DNA of 64,000 bases, taken from PLOWO2-12-38-17 sp963709355. GTDB taxonomy: Bacteria > Planctomycetota > Brocadiia > Brocadiales > Brocadiaceae. Positions 9,606 through 18,659 of this stretch are shown here, piece after piece. The stretch covers positions 2,542,001-2,606,000 of the forward strand of contig CAVPVY010000005.1 of the NCBI GenBank assembly GCA_963709355.1, in the 5' to 3' direction. Made by a program: the position numbers and the translations under genes. The notes below the pieces were generated by a model, which was not told the origin of the DNA, did no database searches, and worked only from the letters and a program-made list of their open reading frames with translations. Position 1 is the first letter of the stretch. Each line of letters opens with the position of its first letter.

Positions 9606-10838
9606 ATGGTCAATGCGCTTCTTCAGCTATACCAGAAGAATCCAAAAAAGGTTATAGGACTCATGTCTGGTACATCGGCAGATGGTATTGACGCCTGCCT
9701 TGTTGAAATTTTTGGAAATAGCCTGCAAACCAAAATAAACATGCTGGCTTTTGAAACATATCCTTACAATGATACAACACGCAATGCCATCCTCGATACT
9801 TGCAATCATGAAACAGGCACTGTTGATAAGGTATGCCAGTTAAATTTCCAGTTAGGTAAGCTGTTTGCCAGCGCGGCAAAAAACATCGCAAATAAGGCAC
9901 GCATTCCAATTAGCGATATTGACCTCATAGGGTCTCATGGACAAACTATTTATCACATCTCTGACCCTGCTTTACACAAGATATCTAACAAATTCCCCGC
10001 ATACCCTTCTACGCTTCAAATTGGCGAACCTTCCGTCATTGCGCAAGAGACCGGAGTTACTACAATAGCCGACTTTCGTCCAAGAGATATGGCGGCAGGT
10101 GGACTGGGCGCACCCCTTGTTCCATATATAGATTACATCCTATTTAGAGACAATGAAAAGGGGCGCGCCATGCAAAATATCGGTGGGATTGCAAATGTTA
10201 CCTTCCTACCACCAGATTGCAATATAAATGAGGTTATTGCGTTTGACACAGGACCAGGCAATATGTTAATTGACAGAATTACGGAACTCATCACAAATAA
10301 TACGTCTCATTTTGATGAGGAAGGTAAATTAGCATCAACAGGAACTATAAACGATAGACTACTAACTTCTCTTCTCAAACATCCTTATCTTACAAAACCA
10401 CCACCCAAAACTACCGGTAGAGAAGCATTTGGGAAACAACTTGCTGACAACCTATACAAAGACGCTATCAGTTCTGGCGTTAAAGGGATTGATGTCCTGA
10501 CAACCATCACTGCATTTACAGCGCACACCATTGCAGACAGTTACAAAAAATGGCTTTTATCCAAGCATGAATTGTCTGAGGTAATAATTTCGGGAGGTGG
10601 TAGTTATAATAAAACTTTAATGAAACTTCTTAATCAGTATCTGACACCTTCCATAAAGATATATTCCATTCACAGTTTTGGTATCTCACCCAATGCCAAA
10701 GAGGCGATCGCCTTTGCCATTCTTGCAAACGAAACTATTTCTGAAAATCCAAACAACGTCCCAAGCGCTACAGGGGCAAACGAACCGGTTGTAATGGGAA
10801 AAATAATACCCGGCAAATATCAAACCCGTCATCAATAG
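9606..10838 (+). CDS. anmK: Anhydro-N-acetylmuramic acid kinase
   Basis: 410 residues, slightly longer than the usual ~370. It phosphorylates and opens 1,6-anhydro-MurNAc released from peptidoglycan turnover, giving MurNAc-6-phosphate. Recognised by VIGLMSGTSADGIDACLVEI at the N-terminus, GSHGQTIYH near 105, IGEPSVIAQETGV and DFRPRDMAAGGLGAPLVP around 150, the phosphate-binding FDTGPGNML, and SGGGSYN near 335. Its presence is consistent with a peptidoglycan-recycling cell wall. No strong ribosome site precedes the ATG. Confidence 0.95.
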   Translation: MVNALLQLYQKNPKKVIGLMSGTSADGIDACLVEIFGNSLQTKINMLAFETYPYNDTTRNAILDTCNHETGTVDKVCQLNFQLGKLFASAAKNIANKARIPISDIDLIGSHGQTIYHISDPALHKISNKFPAYPSTLQIGEPSVIAQETGVTTIADFRPRDMAAGGLGAPLVPYIDYILFRDNEKGRAMQNIGGIANVTFLPPDCNINEVIAFDTGPGNMLIDRITELITNNTSHFDEEGKLASTGTINDRLLTSLLKHPYLTKPPPKTTGREAFGKQLADNLYKDAISSGVKGIDVLTTITAFTAHTIADSYKKWLLSKHELSEVIISGGGSYNKTLMKLLNQYLTPSIKIYSIHSFGISPNAKEAIAFAILANETISENPNNVPSATGANEPVVMGKIIPGKYQTRHQ

Positions 10839-11063
10839 CAGTTTGAGTTCCTGACAAAATGTATCACTGCCAGCCTTATCAGCCTAATATTTATTTCGAG
10901 TTTTTCTTGATAAATATTCCGTGTCTTTTTATACTTATAAAGATATTTTTTTGAAAATCTTTGTAATAAAAAAGAACTATAATCAGATTGCTGTCTGGTT
11001 GTAATTTTTCCCCTCTTATATCTGGCAGATAATTTCTTTATTACCAATTTAAAGGAATGTAAC

Positions 11064-14000
11064 ATGAAATTGGAAACAAACACAAAACACTTACTGATTA
11101 CCTTCCTTTCGATATTATTTATTGCTTGCATTTTTAGTGTGCAAAGCAGAACCTTTGGGTTGGAACCGCGTCCAGATAAAAACAACGGAAAAAATGATAC
11201 AAACTACAAATTCCGCCTTCCAAGTATTGTTAACTCCTATGTCAACAGACTGTATGTTGACCCGGAACGAATTAAAACTATAGAAATGCTTAAAGAATCC
11301 CTGGCATGGGAAGAAAGAATAATTCCTGAAGTTTTAACCGACTTTGCAGAAAACACAAATACCCAGACCGTAACTGTGGATGATGTTGTGAAAACTTACG
11401 ATCTATCCAGAATAAAACGTTCCAAAGACATGGTTGAAATACTACAGGACGCCCTTACATTTATCAACACCAATCGTCAGCCCAACGAACTAATCACTGC
11501 CAGCGATATAGAATATACAGCAATTAATGGGATGCTTACACAGCTTGACCCCCACTCCATTATTCTTCCGCCTAAGGAATTCAATGAATTCAAAATAGGC
11601 ACTACTGGTAAATTTGGTGGATTAGGAATGGTCGTAGGTCAGCGCGACGGGGTATTAACTGTAATCTCACCTATAGATGGAACGCCTGCAGCAAGGGTGA
11701 GTATAAAGGCGGGGGACAAAATTGTAGAAATTGATGGAGAATCAACCATCAATATGAATCTTACTGAATCTGTCGGTAAATTACGCGGAGACCCCGGCAC
11801 AACAGTCACACTTGCAATTCTGACCGAAAAGGCATCACAGCCAAAACTCATAACACTGAAAAGGGAAATTATAGTCGTCCCGACGGTTGAATCAGCGTCT
11901 CTTGATAATGACATCGGTTACTTAAAAATAAGAAACTTCCAGGATGACACCTCGCAGTGTCTCAACGAGCACCTGAAAAGGCTTAGAACCGCAAACAACA
12001 ATAAAATAAAGGGATTAATCATTGATCTGAGAAACAATTCAGGTGGATTACTAGAACAGGCAATAAAAGTCGCAGATAAATTCCTTGATGACGGCGCTAT
12101 AGTTATTACAGTAGGACCCAGCGGACACCCGCGAGAGGTTGAAGGTGCGCATAAAGCAGACACCGATGAGACTGGTTATCCCATTGTTGTCCTTGTTGAC
12201 GCAGGAAGCGCATCTGGCGCAGAAATTGTCGCTGGAGCGCTTAAGGAAAACAACCGTGCCATAATAGTTGGAGACAGGAGTTTCGGGAAAGGTTCTGTAC
12301 AGCAATTAATCGAATTAATGGATGGGTCAGCCCTGAAATTAACCATTGCTAAATATCTCACACCGCTATCCACAGATATTCAATCTGTAGGTATTACTCC
12401 GGATATTAAACTCATTCCTGTAACTGTTAAAAAGGACAATATAAATCTATTCCGCGGCATAGATGCTTTCAGGGAAGAAGACCTCAAACAACATCTTGAT
12501 GAACACCGAAAAGATGAAAATCCATTTGCAATCCTTAAATATTATCACGAAACGAAGGAAAAAGATTCAAAAGAAAAAACTGATGCACCAGAAGAAGAGA
12601 TTGAAGACCCTTACAAATTGCCGGATTTCAACACGGATTTTCATGTCCTTTTTGCTAATAAGTTGCTTACAAAAACAACCGTATGGCAACGAGAGACATT
12701 CTTAAAAAACGCACGTCAAATTATCGACGAAACCTCAATGGCTGAAGAAGTTAAGATTGCGCAGGCATTACAGAAACTAGAAATAGACTGGTCTATCGGC
12801 AATTCTACAGGAATGGTAAAATCAAAAGTCTCTTTTTCAACAAACCCGTCCAATGGATGCATCAAGGCTGGAGACAAAATTATTATTACTGTAAATGTCA
12901 AAAATGCCAACGAAACACCTCTGTATCAGTTACGAGGTATTTCTTCATGTAAAAATACAATTTTTGATAAACTCGAATTTATCTTCGGCAAAATAGATAA
13001 GGGTGCAACAAAATCATATTCAACAACAGTCGAAGTGCCTAAGGCTTCTCTTGATAGAGAGGACGAAATTATCATCAAATTTGAGGAGCTCAACCAAAAA
13101 AATCCGGAAGATATTAAACTCAATATTACTACAGAAGCAATACCTCGTCCACTTTTTGCATTTTCCTATCAAATTCTTGACAACACAAAGAATACTTCTG
13201 TAAATAATGGCGATGGTTTGGTCCAGGCAGGAGAAGAGCTTGAACTACTGGTTTGGGTAAAAAATATTGGTGACGGCCTTTCTGAAAAGAATGTCGTGAC
13301 TTTAAGAGAATTGAGCAGTAAAGAAGTTTTCATAAAAAACGGCAGGGTTGAAATCGGACAGTTAAACCCAGGCGAAATAAAAGAGGCAAAATTATCTTTC
13401 TATATAAAGGAAAAATTGCCCTCAGATAAATTCAGTATGGATTTGATTATTTCAGAGACTATATTAGGAACATTTTTATCCAGTAAGCTTACATTCCCGG
13501 TTGTTACAAACAAATTTAAGTTAACACCTGTTTCCGGCACCTTGAAAACAAGCAGAAATCGTATCCCACTTTACGGCGGGATGTCTCTTGATTCTCCTGT
13601 ACTGTCAGTGATGAATGAAGGCACAATACTAAAAACTGATGCAAAAACACCAGATTGGTTCCGCATAACATTACCTGATAATCACTATGGCTGGGTATCG
13701 TCAAAAGAGGTAATCGAGGCAAATGGCTCAGAAAATAAACCCACCAGCATAGAACCTTTTATTCAGAAAATACCTCCCACAATTAAATTGAGCAATCCCA
13801 TCTCAAATGTACTACTTGGGAACGACCGTTTATCGCTAAATGCAATTATAGAAGATGATTCTCAGGTAAAACAGGTTTATATCCTTGTCAATAACGATAA
13901 GATCTTTTATAAGTCTAACAAAACATCTACCCCAAGGGAGCAGTTGAGGCTGGAAATCAACACAGACCTCCCCCTTAAAGACGGTCCAAACGTAATAACA

Positions 14001-14084
14001 ATAGTTGCCAGAGACAACAAAGACCTTGTAACAACGAAATCATTCATTGCGACAAAAAGCTTTACTGTAGCGAAGGGATTATAA
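11064..14084 (+). CDS. S41 C-terminal processing peptidase with long C-terminal extension and SH3-like domain
   Basis: 1006 residues; classical CtpA-type proteases have 400-550. A signal peptide (LLITFLSILFIACIF) is followed by a helical region, then a PDZ domain (~165-260, GGLGMVVGQRDGVLTVISP). The S41 core has the Ser-Lys dyad: Ser in AGSASGAE near 382-384 and Lys409 in SFGKGS. After residue ~490 there are two beta-sandwich-like segments (SKVSFSTNPSNGCIKAGDKI; GDGLVQAGEELELLVWVKNIGDG, CARDB-like), a bacterial SH3 domain (~830-890, ending WFRITLPDNHYGWVSSKEV) and a last Ig-like region. The SH3 and Ig parts suggest cell-wall binding. Exported tail-specific protease by family. The ribosome site AAAGGA precedes the ATG. 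Confidence 0.88.
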   Translation: MKLETNTKHLLITFLSILFIACIFSVQSRTFGLEPRPDKNNGKNDTNYKFRLPSIVNSYVNRLYVDPERIKTIEMLKESLAWEERIIPEVLTDFAENTNTQTVTVDDVVKTYDLSRIKRSKDMVEILQDALTFINTNRQPNELITASDIEYTAINGMLTQLDPHSIILPPKEFNEFKIGTTGKFGGLGMVVGQRDGVLTVISPIDGTPAARVSIKAGDKIVEIDGESTINMNLTESVGKLRGDPGTTVTLAILTEKASQPKLITLKREIIVVPTVESASLDNDIGYLKIRNFQDDTSQCLNEHLKRLRTANNNKIKGLIIDLRNNSGGLLEQAIKVADKFLDDGAIVITVGPSGHPREVEGAHKADTDETGYPIVVLVDAGSASGAEIVAGALKENNRAIIVGDRSFGKGSVQQLIELMDGSALKLTIAKYLTPLSTDIQSVGITPDIKLIPVTVKKDNINLFRGIDAFREEDLKQHLDEHRKDENPFAILKYYHETKEKDSKEKTDAPEEEIEDPYKLPDFNTDFHVLFANKLLTKTTVWQRETFLKNARQIIDETSMAEEVKIAQALQKLEIDWSIGNSTGMVKSKVSFSTNPSNGCIKAGDKIIITVNVKNANETPLYQLRGISSCKNTIFDKLEFIFGKIDKGATKSYSTTVEVPKASLDREDEIIIKFEELNQKNPEDIKLNITTEAIPRPLFAFSYQILDNTKNTSVNNGDGLVQAGEELELLVWVKNIGDGLSEKNVVTLRELSSKEVFIKNGRVEIGQLNPGEIKEAKLSFYIKEKLPSDKFSMDLIISETILGTFLSSKLTFPVVTNKFKLTPVSGTLKTSRNRIPLYGGMSLDSPVLSVMNEGTILKTDAKTPDWFRITLPDNHYGWVSSKEVIEANGSENKPTSIEPFIQKIPPTIKLSNPISNVLLGNDRLSLNAIIEDDSQVKQVYILVNNDKIFYKSNKTSTPREQLRLEINTDLPLKDGPNVITIVARDNKDLVTTKSFIATKSFTVAKGL

Positions 14085-14127
14085 CCCGACTTAAAAATCT
14101 CAAAGCTTATGTAGTTCAGAACTCATA

Positions 14128-15297
14128 TTACTTTAAGTTCTGATAATACTCACTTAACACCTTTGCCACTTCTGGTCTTGTAAAGGTTGTTGGCGGCGCC
14201 TGTCCTGAACTTAACATTCTGCGAACCTCTGTTCCGCTAAGAATAACATGATTGGATGAATCGTGTGGGCATGTCTTATATGATGCCATACCATTACAGG
14301 ATTTACAATAAAACGTATGATCAAAAAATAACGGCGTAATCCCCATCTCCAGAGAGTCAATCTCATCAAATATATAATGGGCATCAAATGTCCCATAATA
14401 GTTCCCAACACCTGCATGGTCTCTGCCAACTATAAAATGAGTACACCCATAATTTTTTCTTACAATTGCGTGAAAAACAGCCTCCCTTGGTCCGGCATAC
14501 CTCATAGCAGCAGGAAAGACAGCTAATGAAACCCTGTCCTTAGGATAGTATTTTTCTAAAAGAATCTCGTAACTTTTAATCCTCACATCCGCAGGAATAT
14601 CGTCACTCTTTGTTTCTCCAACCAAAGGATGTAAAAGAATTGCGTCTACTATTTCAAGGGCGCACTTCTGAATGTATTCATGGGCACGGTGCACTGGATT
14701 ACGAGTTTGAAAGCCAACGACCCGTCTCCACCCCTTTTTTACGAACAAATCCCTTGTCTCAGAAGGGTCGAGTCTGTAAGGTAAAAAACCACATGGTTTT
14801 GCCCTGTTTACAACACTCACCTTACCACCGAGAAGATACTCATTCATTTTGTAAACATAATCTACCCCCGGGTGTTTTCTATCATCCGTACCGTAAACCT
14901 CCAAAGCTTCTTTTGGTTTATCATGATGATAAATTTCTTCAAGATGTAAAATAGCAATAACAGCATCTGCCTGATCTACAAGGGCAATATCTTTACCCGG
15001 TTTGAGACCTTCTATTTCTTCCTTATTTGCGGATAAAACAATTGGGATTGACCAAGGTAATCCATTGGCTAATCGCATATTATCCACAACGTTATCATAA
15101 TCGGCCTTACACATGAATCCTTCCAGAGGACTCATTGCCCCAACTGCTATCATATCAAGATCAGACATTTCTCTGGCATTAAGCTGTATCTTTTTCATAC
15201 TGTAGTTAGCGGCTTTATCCAGCAACATTTCCCGTGCTTCCATTGATACAATTCTACTTACTAATTCCCCCCCATGCGGGGCAATATTCTTAACCAT
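14128..15297 (-). CDS. sat: Sulfate adenylyltransferase (ATP sulfurylase)
   Basis: 389 residues. Converts ATP and sulfate to APS and pyrophosphate, or the reverse in sulfur oxidisers. The active-site motifs QTRNPVHRAHEY and GRDHAGVG are present, and a CKSC...C...H zinc-binding segment lies near 330. Homomeric prokaryotic type, with no APS-kinase domain. It begins 6 bp after aprB, so aprA-aprB-sat is one operon. The direction of flux cannot be told from sequence; no dsrAB or qmo genes are in the window. Confidence 0.95.
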   Translation of the reverse strand: MVKNIAPHGGELVSRIVSMEAREMLLDKAANYSMKKIQLNAREMSDLDMIAVGAMSPLEGFMCKADYDNVVDNMRLANGLPWSIPIVLSANKEEIEGLKPGKDIALVDQADAVIAILHLEEIYHHDKPKEALEVYGTDDRKHPGVDYVYKMNEYLLGGKVSVVNRAKPCGFLPYRLDPSETRDLFVKKGWRRVVGFQTRNPVHRAHEYIQKCALEIVDAILLHPLVGETKSDDIPADVRIKSYEILLEKYYPKDRVSLAVFPAAMRYAGPREAVFHAIVRKNYGCTHFIVGRDHAGVGNYYGTFDAHYIFDEIDSLEMGITPLFFDHTFYCKSCNGMASYKTCPHDSSNHVILSGTEVRRMLSSGQAPPTTFTRPEVAKVLSEYYQNLK

Positions 15298-15303
15298 CTT
15301 TTT

Positions 15304-15633
15304 TCAATCTCCTTTCAAACATCTTGCCTTAATAACAAATTCTTCATGATTTCCATTTGCATCTTTAATTGACCAAACAGTCTTGTCGCGCTTTAACTGT
15401 GCCTTTAAAGAAGCCTCATTACAACTAATCTGGAAAGGCAATCTCAATTCAATTGCCTGTACAGGACATTCTTTAACACAACATGCACACGTCCAGCAAG
15501 CTGACTGGTCACGTATCGCCGCCTTTGTATTTTCTTTTCGATAACATAAATCACCAGGGCAAATACGCTCACACCTTGCCTCCGCCAACCCCTTGCATCC
15601 ATTACAAATATCTTCATCAATATAGATACTCAT
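15304..15633 (-). CDS. aprB: Adenylylsulfate reductase beta subunit
   Basis: 109 residues carrying two [4Fe-4S] binding motifs: C-x2-C-x8-C-x3-C at the N-terminus (CNGCKGL...CERIC) and CWTCACCVKEC near residues 46-56. AprB passes electrons to the FAD of AprA. Known dissimilatory AprB proteins run to about 140-170 residues and have a C-terminal tail that wraps around AprA; here that tail is mostly absent. It overlaps the end of aprA by 4 bp. Confidence 0.9.
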   Translation of the reverse strand: MSIYIDEDICNGCKGLAEARCERICPGDLCYRKENTKAAIRDQSACWTCACCVKECPVQAIELRLPFQISCNEASLKAQLKRDKTVWSIKDANGNHEEFVIKARCLKGD

Positions 15634-17327
15634 CTGTCTAACGGCCTTTCCACCATTCTTATTTCATCGGCATCAGGATTATAAATGGAATTAACAAAAA
15701 CACGCCAACGTTTATCGTCTTTTTCCGGATAATCCAATCTTGTCTGATAGCATGACCATCTGGTCTCCTTACGATAAATCAGATGCTCAACCAGCACTCT
15801 TGCAACATCCAGTCTATCAATACATTCTAATGCCCCAACCAGGCTATAATTATTTTCTGATTTTATATTATTTGTACGTTCCTTAAGACATCTCAATAAC
15901 CGCCTTGCCTCTAATAATCGTTCCTCATGAAGCTCATAATTCATGGATATACCACCTGCGTATTCATCCATAATCTTCTGGAGTCGTTCACGTATTTCAT
16001 GAGGCAATACACCCGTTTTTTTGTTCAAAGGAGATAAGACCCTTTCCTGTTCTTTCAAAATCAGACTATCATTTATTTTTTTGAGAGGAGCCACTTTTAT
16101 ATCTTCCAGCGCTGTCGCTGACGCTATACGAGCCTCAACCCAGCTCCCGCTTACGTACTTTTTAGGCGCACCTCCTGCCACTTCCCCTGCCGCATAAAGC
16201 CCTGGAATCGTAGTCCTCCTGTCCTTATCAATCCAGTATCCCGCCTGACAGTGTCCTCCCACAATAAAAGGCTCGGTCCCATGAATCTCCACAGGTCTCG
16301 TTCTGGGATTCATACCGTTAGCTGCCCATAAAAGTATAATTGGTGGATTCATGTTCAAGAAATCTTTCTTAAGTCTATTTTCTTCATCAACACTCAAAGT
16401 GGTTGTATCCAAATAACACGGACCCCGGCCTGCCTTTGTTTCTTCTATTGTAGCTAACAATCTGTGTTGGGTAAGACATTTGTTACCGCCTAGGTGTTTA
16501 TAATAACGCTCTAAATAATCTTCTCCACGCGCATTGATCTGCTTTGACCGCGCACCAACTGCGATAGTACCCGTTGGAGCATTAACATCTTTCACACGTA
16601 ACGCTATGAACCTGTTTTCAAAACTGGTCATCTCCGCGCCAATGCGAATTCCAATTGCATAGCCTGTTCCCACATTCCATGGACAGTACCAGGTAAGGTT
16701 TCTAGCTGTCCCGGCATTATTAGACCTGTATATACCTGATGCCCCGCCTGTTGCCACTATAACCGCTTTTGCTTTTACAACATAGAAATTACCGTTCCTA
16801 ACCCCATATCCAAAAGCGCCAAGGACACACTCGCCATCGTAAATAAAATTAGTAGCTACTACACGATTTAGAATCTGAGCCTTCGTCTTATATACAGCCT
16901 CTGCAAGGATGGGTTTTAATCGCTCGCCACAAATCCGAATACTCCGTTTACTACGTATCTTATACGTACCGTCGTTATTCTTTTCAATAGGCAGACCCAT
17001 CTCTTCTACATCTCTTACCGCACTGTTCAATCCCTTAGCTATACTATAAACGAGGTCATTCCTTATAACTCCCTCGAATTTTTTCTCAACATTTGCGACA
17101 TAAGATTCTGGTGTCTGTCCAGGATGTATGTATGCGTTGATTGCATTCAACCCCATCGCAAGGCAACCGCTGCGTTCAATATGCGCCTTTTCCATAATTA
17201 ATACATTACAATCAGGGGATTTTTTATAAATCTCGACTGCAGCAAAACACCCAGCGGCGCCACCGCCAATAATTAGTATATCGCAATCTATACGTACAAC
17301 ACCCATACTTACCCCGCAAAATCTCAA
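15630..17327 (-). CDS. aprA: Adenylylsulfate reductase alpha subunit
   Basis: Flavoprotein subunit that interconverts APS with sulfite and AMP. The FAD Rossmann motif DILIIGGGAAGC is at the N-terminus, with RSG and GLNAINAY around 55-65, ENRFIALRVKD near 235, GGHCQAGYW near 375 and AAGEVAGGAPKKYVSGSWVEAR near 395-415, all in the order found in AprA. Length is 565 (558 if the start is the ATG at 17306, which follows a GGGG run); typical dissimilatory AprA has 610-660. First gene of the operon. An IS element sits just upstream, so the promoter must lie within about 65 bp or inside the IS. Confidence 0.93.
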   Translation of the reverse strand: MRFCGVSMGVVRIDCDILIIGGGAAGCFAAVEIYKKSPDCNVLIMEKAHIERSGCLAMGLNAINAYIHPGQTPESYVANVEKKFEGVIRNDLVYSIAKGLNSAVRDVEEMGLPIEKNNDGTYKIRSKRSIRICGERLKPILAEAVYKTKAQILNRVVATNFIYDGECVLGAFGYGVRNGNFYVVKAKAVIVATGGASGIYRSNNAGTARNLTWYCPWNVGTGYAIGIRIGAEMTSFENRFIALRVKDVNAPTGTIAVGARSKQINARGEDYLERYYKHLGGNKCLTQHRLLATIEETKAGRGPCYLDTTTLSVDEENRLKKDFLNMNPPIILLWAANGMNPRTRPVEIHGTEPFIVGGHCQAGYWIDKDRRTTIPGLYAAGEVAGGAPKKYVSGSWVEARIASATALEDIKVAPLKKINDSLILKEQERVLSPLNKKTGVLPHEIRERLQKIMDEYAGGISMNYELHEERLLEARRLLRCLKERTNNIKSENNYSLVGALECIDRLDVARVLVEHLIYRKETRWSCYQTRLDYPEKDDKRWRVFVNSIYNPDADEIRMVERPLDR

Positions 17328-17392
17328 AACGAAAAAAATATATTATAAAAAGAAGATTTATGATACTCATATTTTATTTTCATGTCAATTTA

Positions 17393-17407
17393 AAACATCA
17401 TTTTACG
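17393..17407 (+). repeat. Left 15-bp target-site duplication of the IS
   Basis: AAACATCATTTTACG, repeated exactly at 18473-18487. The two copies bracket an element beginning TGT and ending ACA, as expected for a transposition-made duplication. IS481-family elements are known to make duplications of up to about 15 bp. Confidence 0.9.
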
Positions 17408-17411
17408 TGTA

Positions 17412-18389
17412 TTAGCTATAGACATAGGTAACACTTTTGTAATTAGGAAAAGTTTGTAATTTTTGCAGGGGAGTCCACCCCTGAAGCCCCATGTGTGGTC
17501 TTTTGTTGTTAAAGAATTCATCGTATTTTTTACGTTCTTTTACAAGGAGGTCAAGATTCCGAGTTTTTTGTAAACGGAAAAACTCTTCTCCATCGGTTCT
17601 ATGAGACCTTTCTACCTTGCCGTTTTGCTCTGGACAAGAAGGCCTATTGAGATTGTGTTTTATACCCAACCCCATGCACGACAGGGTAAAAGGATGTGTC
17701 TTGGGCTGCCGTAAGGGATGGGTTTTGGGTTCACCGGTGTAAGCATTGGTAAAGACGGCGTCGTTGTCGGTCCTGATGTGCCTGATCTTGAAAGGAAAGC
17801 GTCTGAATATATATTGCAAGAAGTCCAGGGAGTTAGATGTAGAGCGTTCCTGGTAAAGTTTGGTGAATTTGATCCTGGTAGAGTCGTCCTGAGCGGAGTA
17901 CTGAACAAAGCTCCCGGGTCTGTAGCCGCCCAGCAGCTTTATATCTACCTGTAGGTATCCTGGAGAGGGCATCTGATAACACTTAGGTTTTCTGTGCATC
18001 TTCTTGGGTTTCTCAATGAGTCCGTTGCGTTTTAAAGTGGCGTATATGGTGGACCTTGGAAGCGAGATATTATAGTCCTTCAATAAGAACAGCCGTATAC
18101 GGTCGGGGCCGAAGGAAGTGGTTTTACGAAGTCTTATTATGATAGACTGAATATATTTATGGGTAAGCATAGGGGAGCGTCTGGGACGTTTTGAGCGATC
18201 AATGAGGCTTGCAGGGTCACCTCCTGAGTCTTCGTAACGTTTAAGCCATTTATAGAAACATTTACGAGATATGCCAAAATACAGGCATACCTTTGAGACG
18301 TTATTAATCTTTTTATACATGAGCATCCAGGCTAACCTTTTTCGACTAAGTTGATCGTAATAATACTTGGGCATGGGTAACATCTCCAT
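17412..18389 (-). CDS. IS481-family transposase
   Basis: About 325 residues. An N-terminal helix-turn-helix (VCLYFGISRKCFYKWLKRYE) is followed by a second DNA-binding segment and the rve/DDE integrase core. Catalytic residues by pattern: Asp in YLQVDIK, Asp in RTDNDAVF, Glu in GKVERSHR. The conserved end-region HMGLQGWTP is typical of IS481/IS3-like enzymes. The frame is intact. Start is uncertain: ATG 18389, or the in-frame ATG at 18374, which lies inside an internal copy of the terminal-repeat core. Confidence 0.93.
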   Translation of the reverse strand: MEMLPMPKYYYDQLSRKRLAWMLMYKKINNVSKVCLYFGISRKCFYKWLKRYEDSGGDPASLIDRSKRPRRSPMLTHKYIQSIIIRLRKTTSFGPDRIRLFLLKDYNISLPRSTIYATLKRNGLIEKPKKMHRKPKCYQMPSPGYLQVDIKLLGGYRPGSFVQYSAQDDSTRIKFTKLYQERSTSNSLDFLQYIFRRFPFKIRHIRTDNDAVFTNAYTGEPKTHPLRQPKTHPFTLSCMGLGIKHNLNRPSCPEQNGKVERSHRTDGEEFFRLQKTRNLDLLVKERKKYDEFFNNKRPHMGLQGWTPLQKLQTFPNYKSVTYVYS

Positions 18390-18457
18390 AAAAAAATTTA
18401 GTAAGTCGCCTATCCCATAGGGATAGGCATATCATATTACATAAACTGTTACCCATG
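18372..18457. promoter_or_regulatory. Nested inverted repeats at transposase start
   Basis: CATGGGTAACA at 18372-18382 pairs exactly with TGTTACCCATG at 18447-18457, the latter being part of the right terminal repeat. Between them a perfect 9-bp hairpin (GCCTATCCC-ATA-GGGATAGGC, 18408-18428) sits just upstream of the transposase start. The arrangement could let transposase bind its own start region, or block read-in from outside. The repeats are seen; the function is inferred. Confidence 0.55.
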
Positions 18458-18472
18458 TATATATACTTTACA

Positions 18473-18487
18473 AAACATCATTTTACG
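18473..18487 (+). repeat. Right 15-bp target-site duplication of the IS
   Basis: Exact second copy of AAACATCATTTTACG. Joining the two copies restores one continuous AT-rich intergenic sequence upstream of aprA. The ~170 bp from here to the HD-GYP remnant hold nothing recognisable. Confidence 0.9.
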
Positions 18488-18659
18488 GTAAATGTCGTAA
18501 AAGAAAATGTTTTATATGCATAATTATTAACCAGGATAAACTGTGAAATCAGCTTCAATAAGAAGTGAAATTTTTAAGAGGACTTGCTTTAAAAAAGGCA
18601 GGCTTCAATAGCAACCTTTTCATAGTCATTCTGCAGTTTATTCATTTTGAATTTTAAAT

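Larger units (their letters stand above)
17408..18472 (-). mobile_element. Complete IS481-family insertion sequence, 1065 bp
   Basis: The element starts TGTATTAGC at 17408 and ends ...ACTTTACA at 18472. The imperfect terminal inverted repeats share TGTA, ACAT and GGTAACA over about 30 bp. A 15-bp direct repeat flanks both ends. It contains one transposase gene whose stop codon lies inside the left terminal repeat. The intact open frame, preserved ends and exact duplication suggest a recent insertion. Confidence 0.88.

Noticed and set aside
14110..14145. Terminator between the S41 protease and sat genes
   Set aside because: CAGAACT/AGTTCTG gives only a 7-bp stem with a long loop, no T tract, and overlaps the sat stop codon. 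Too weak to call.
14128..17327. Sulfate-dependent ammonium oxidation system
   Set aside because: sat and apr alone cannot support this claim; no other part of such a pathway is visible and the direction of flux is unknown.
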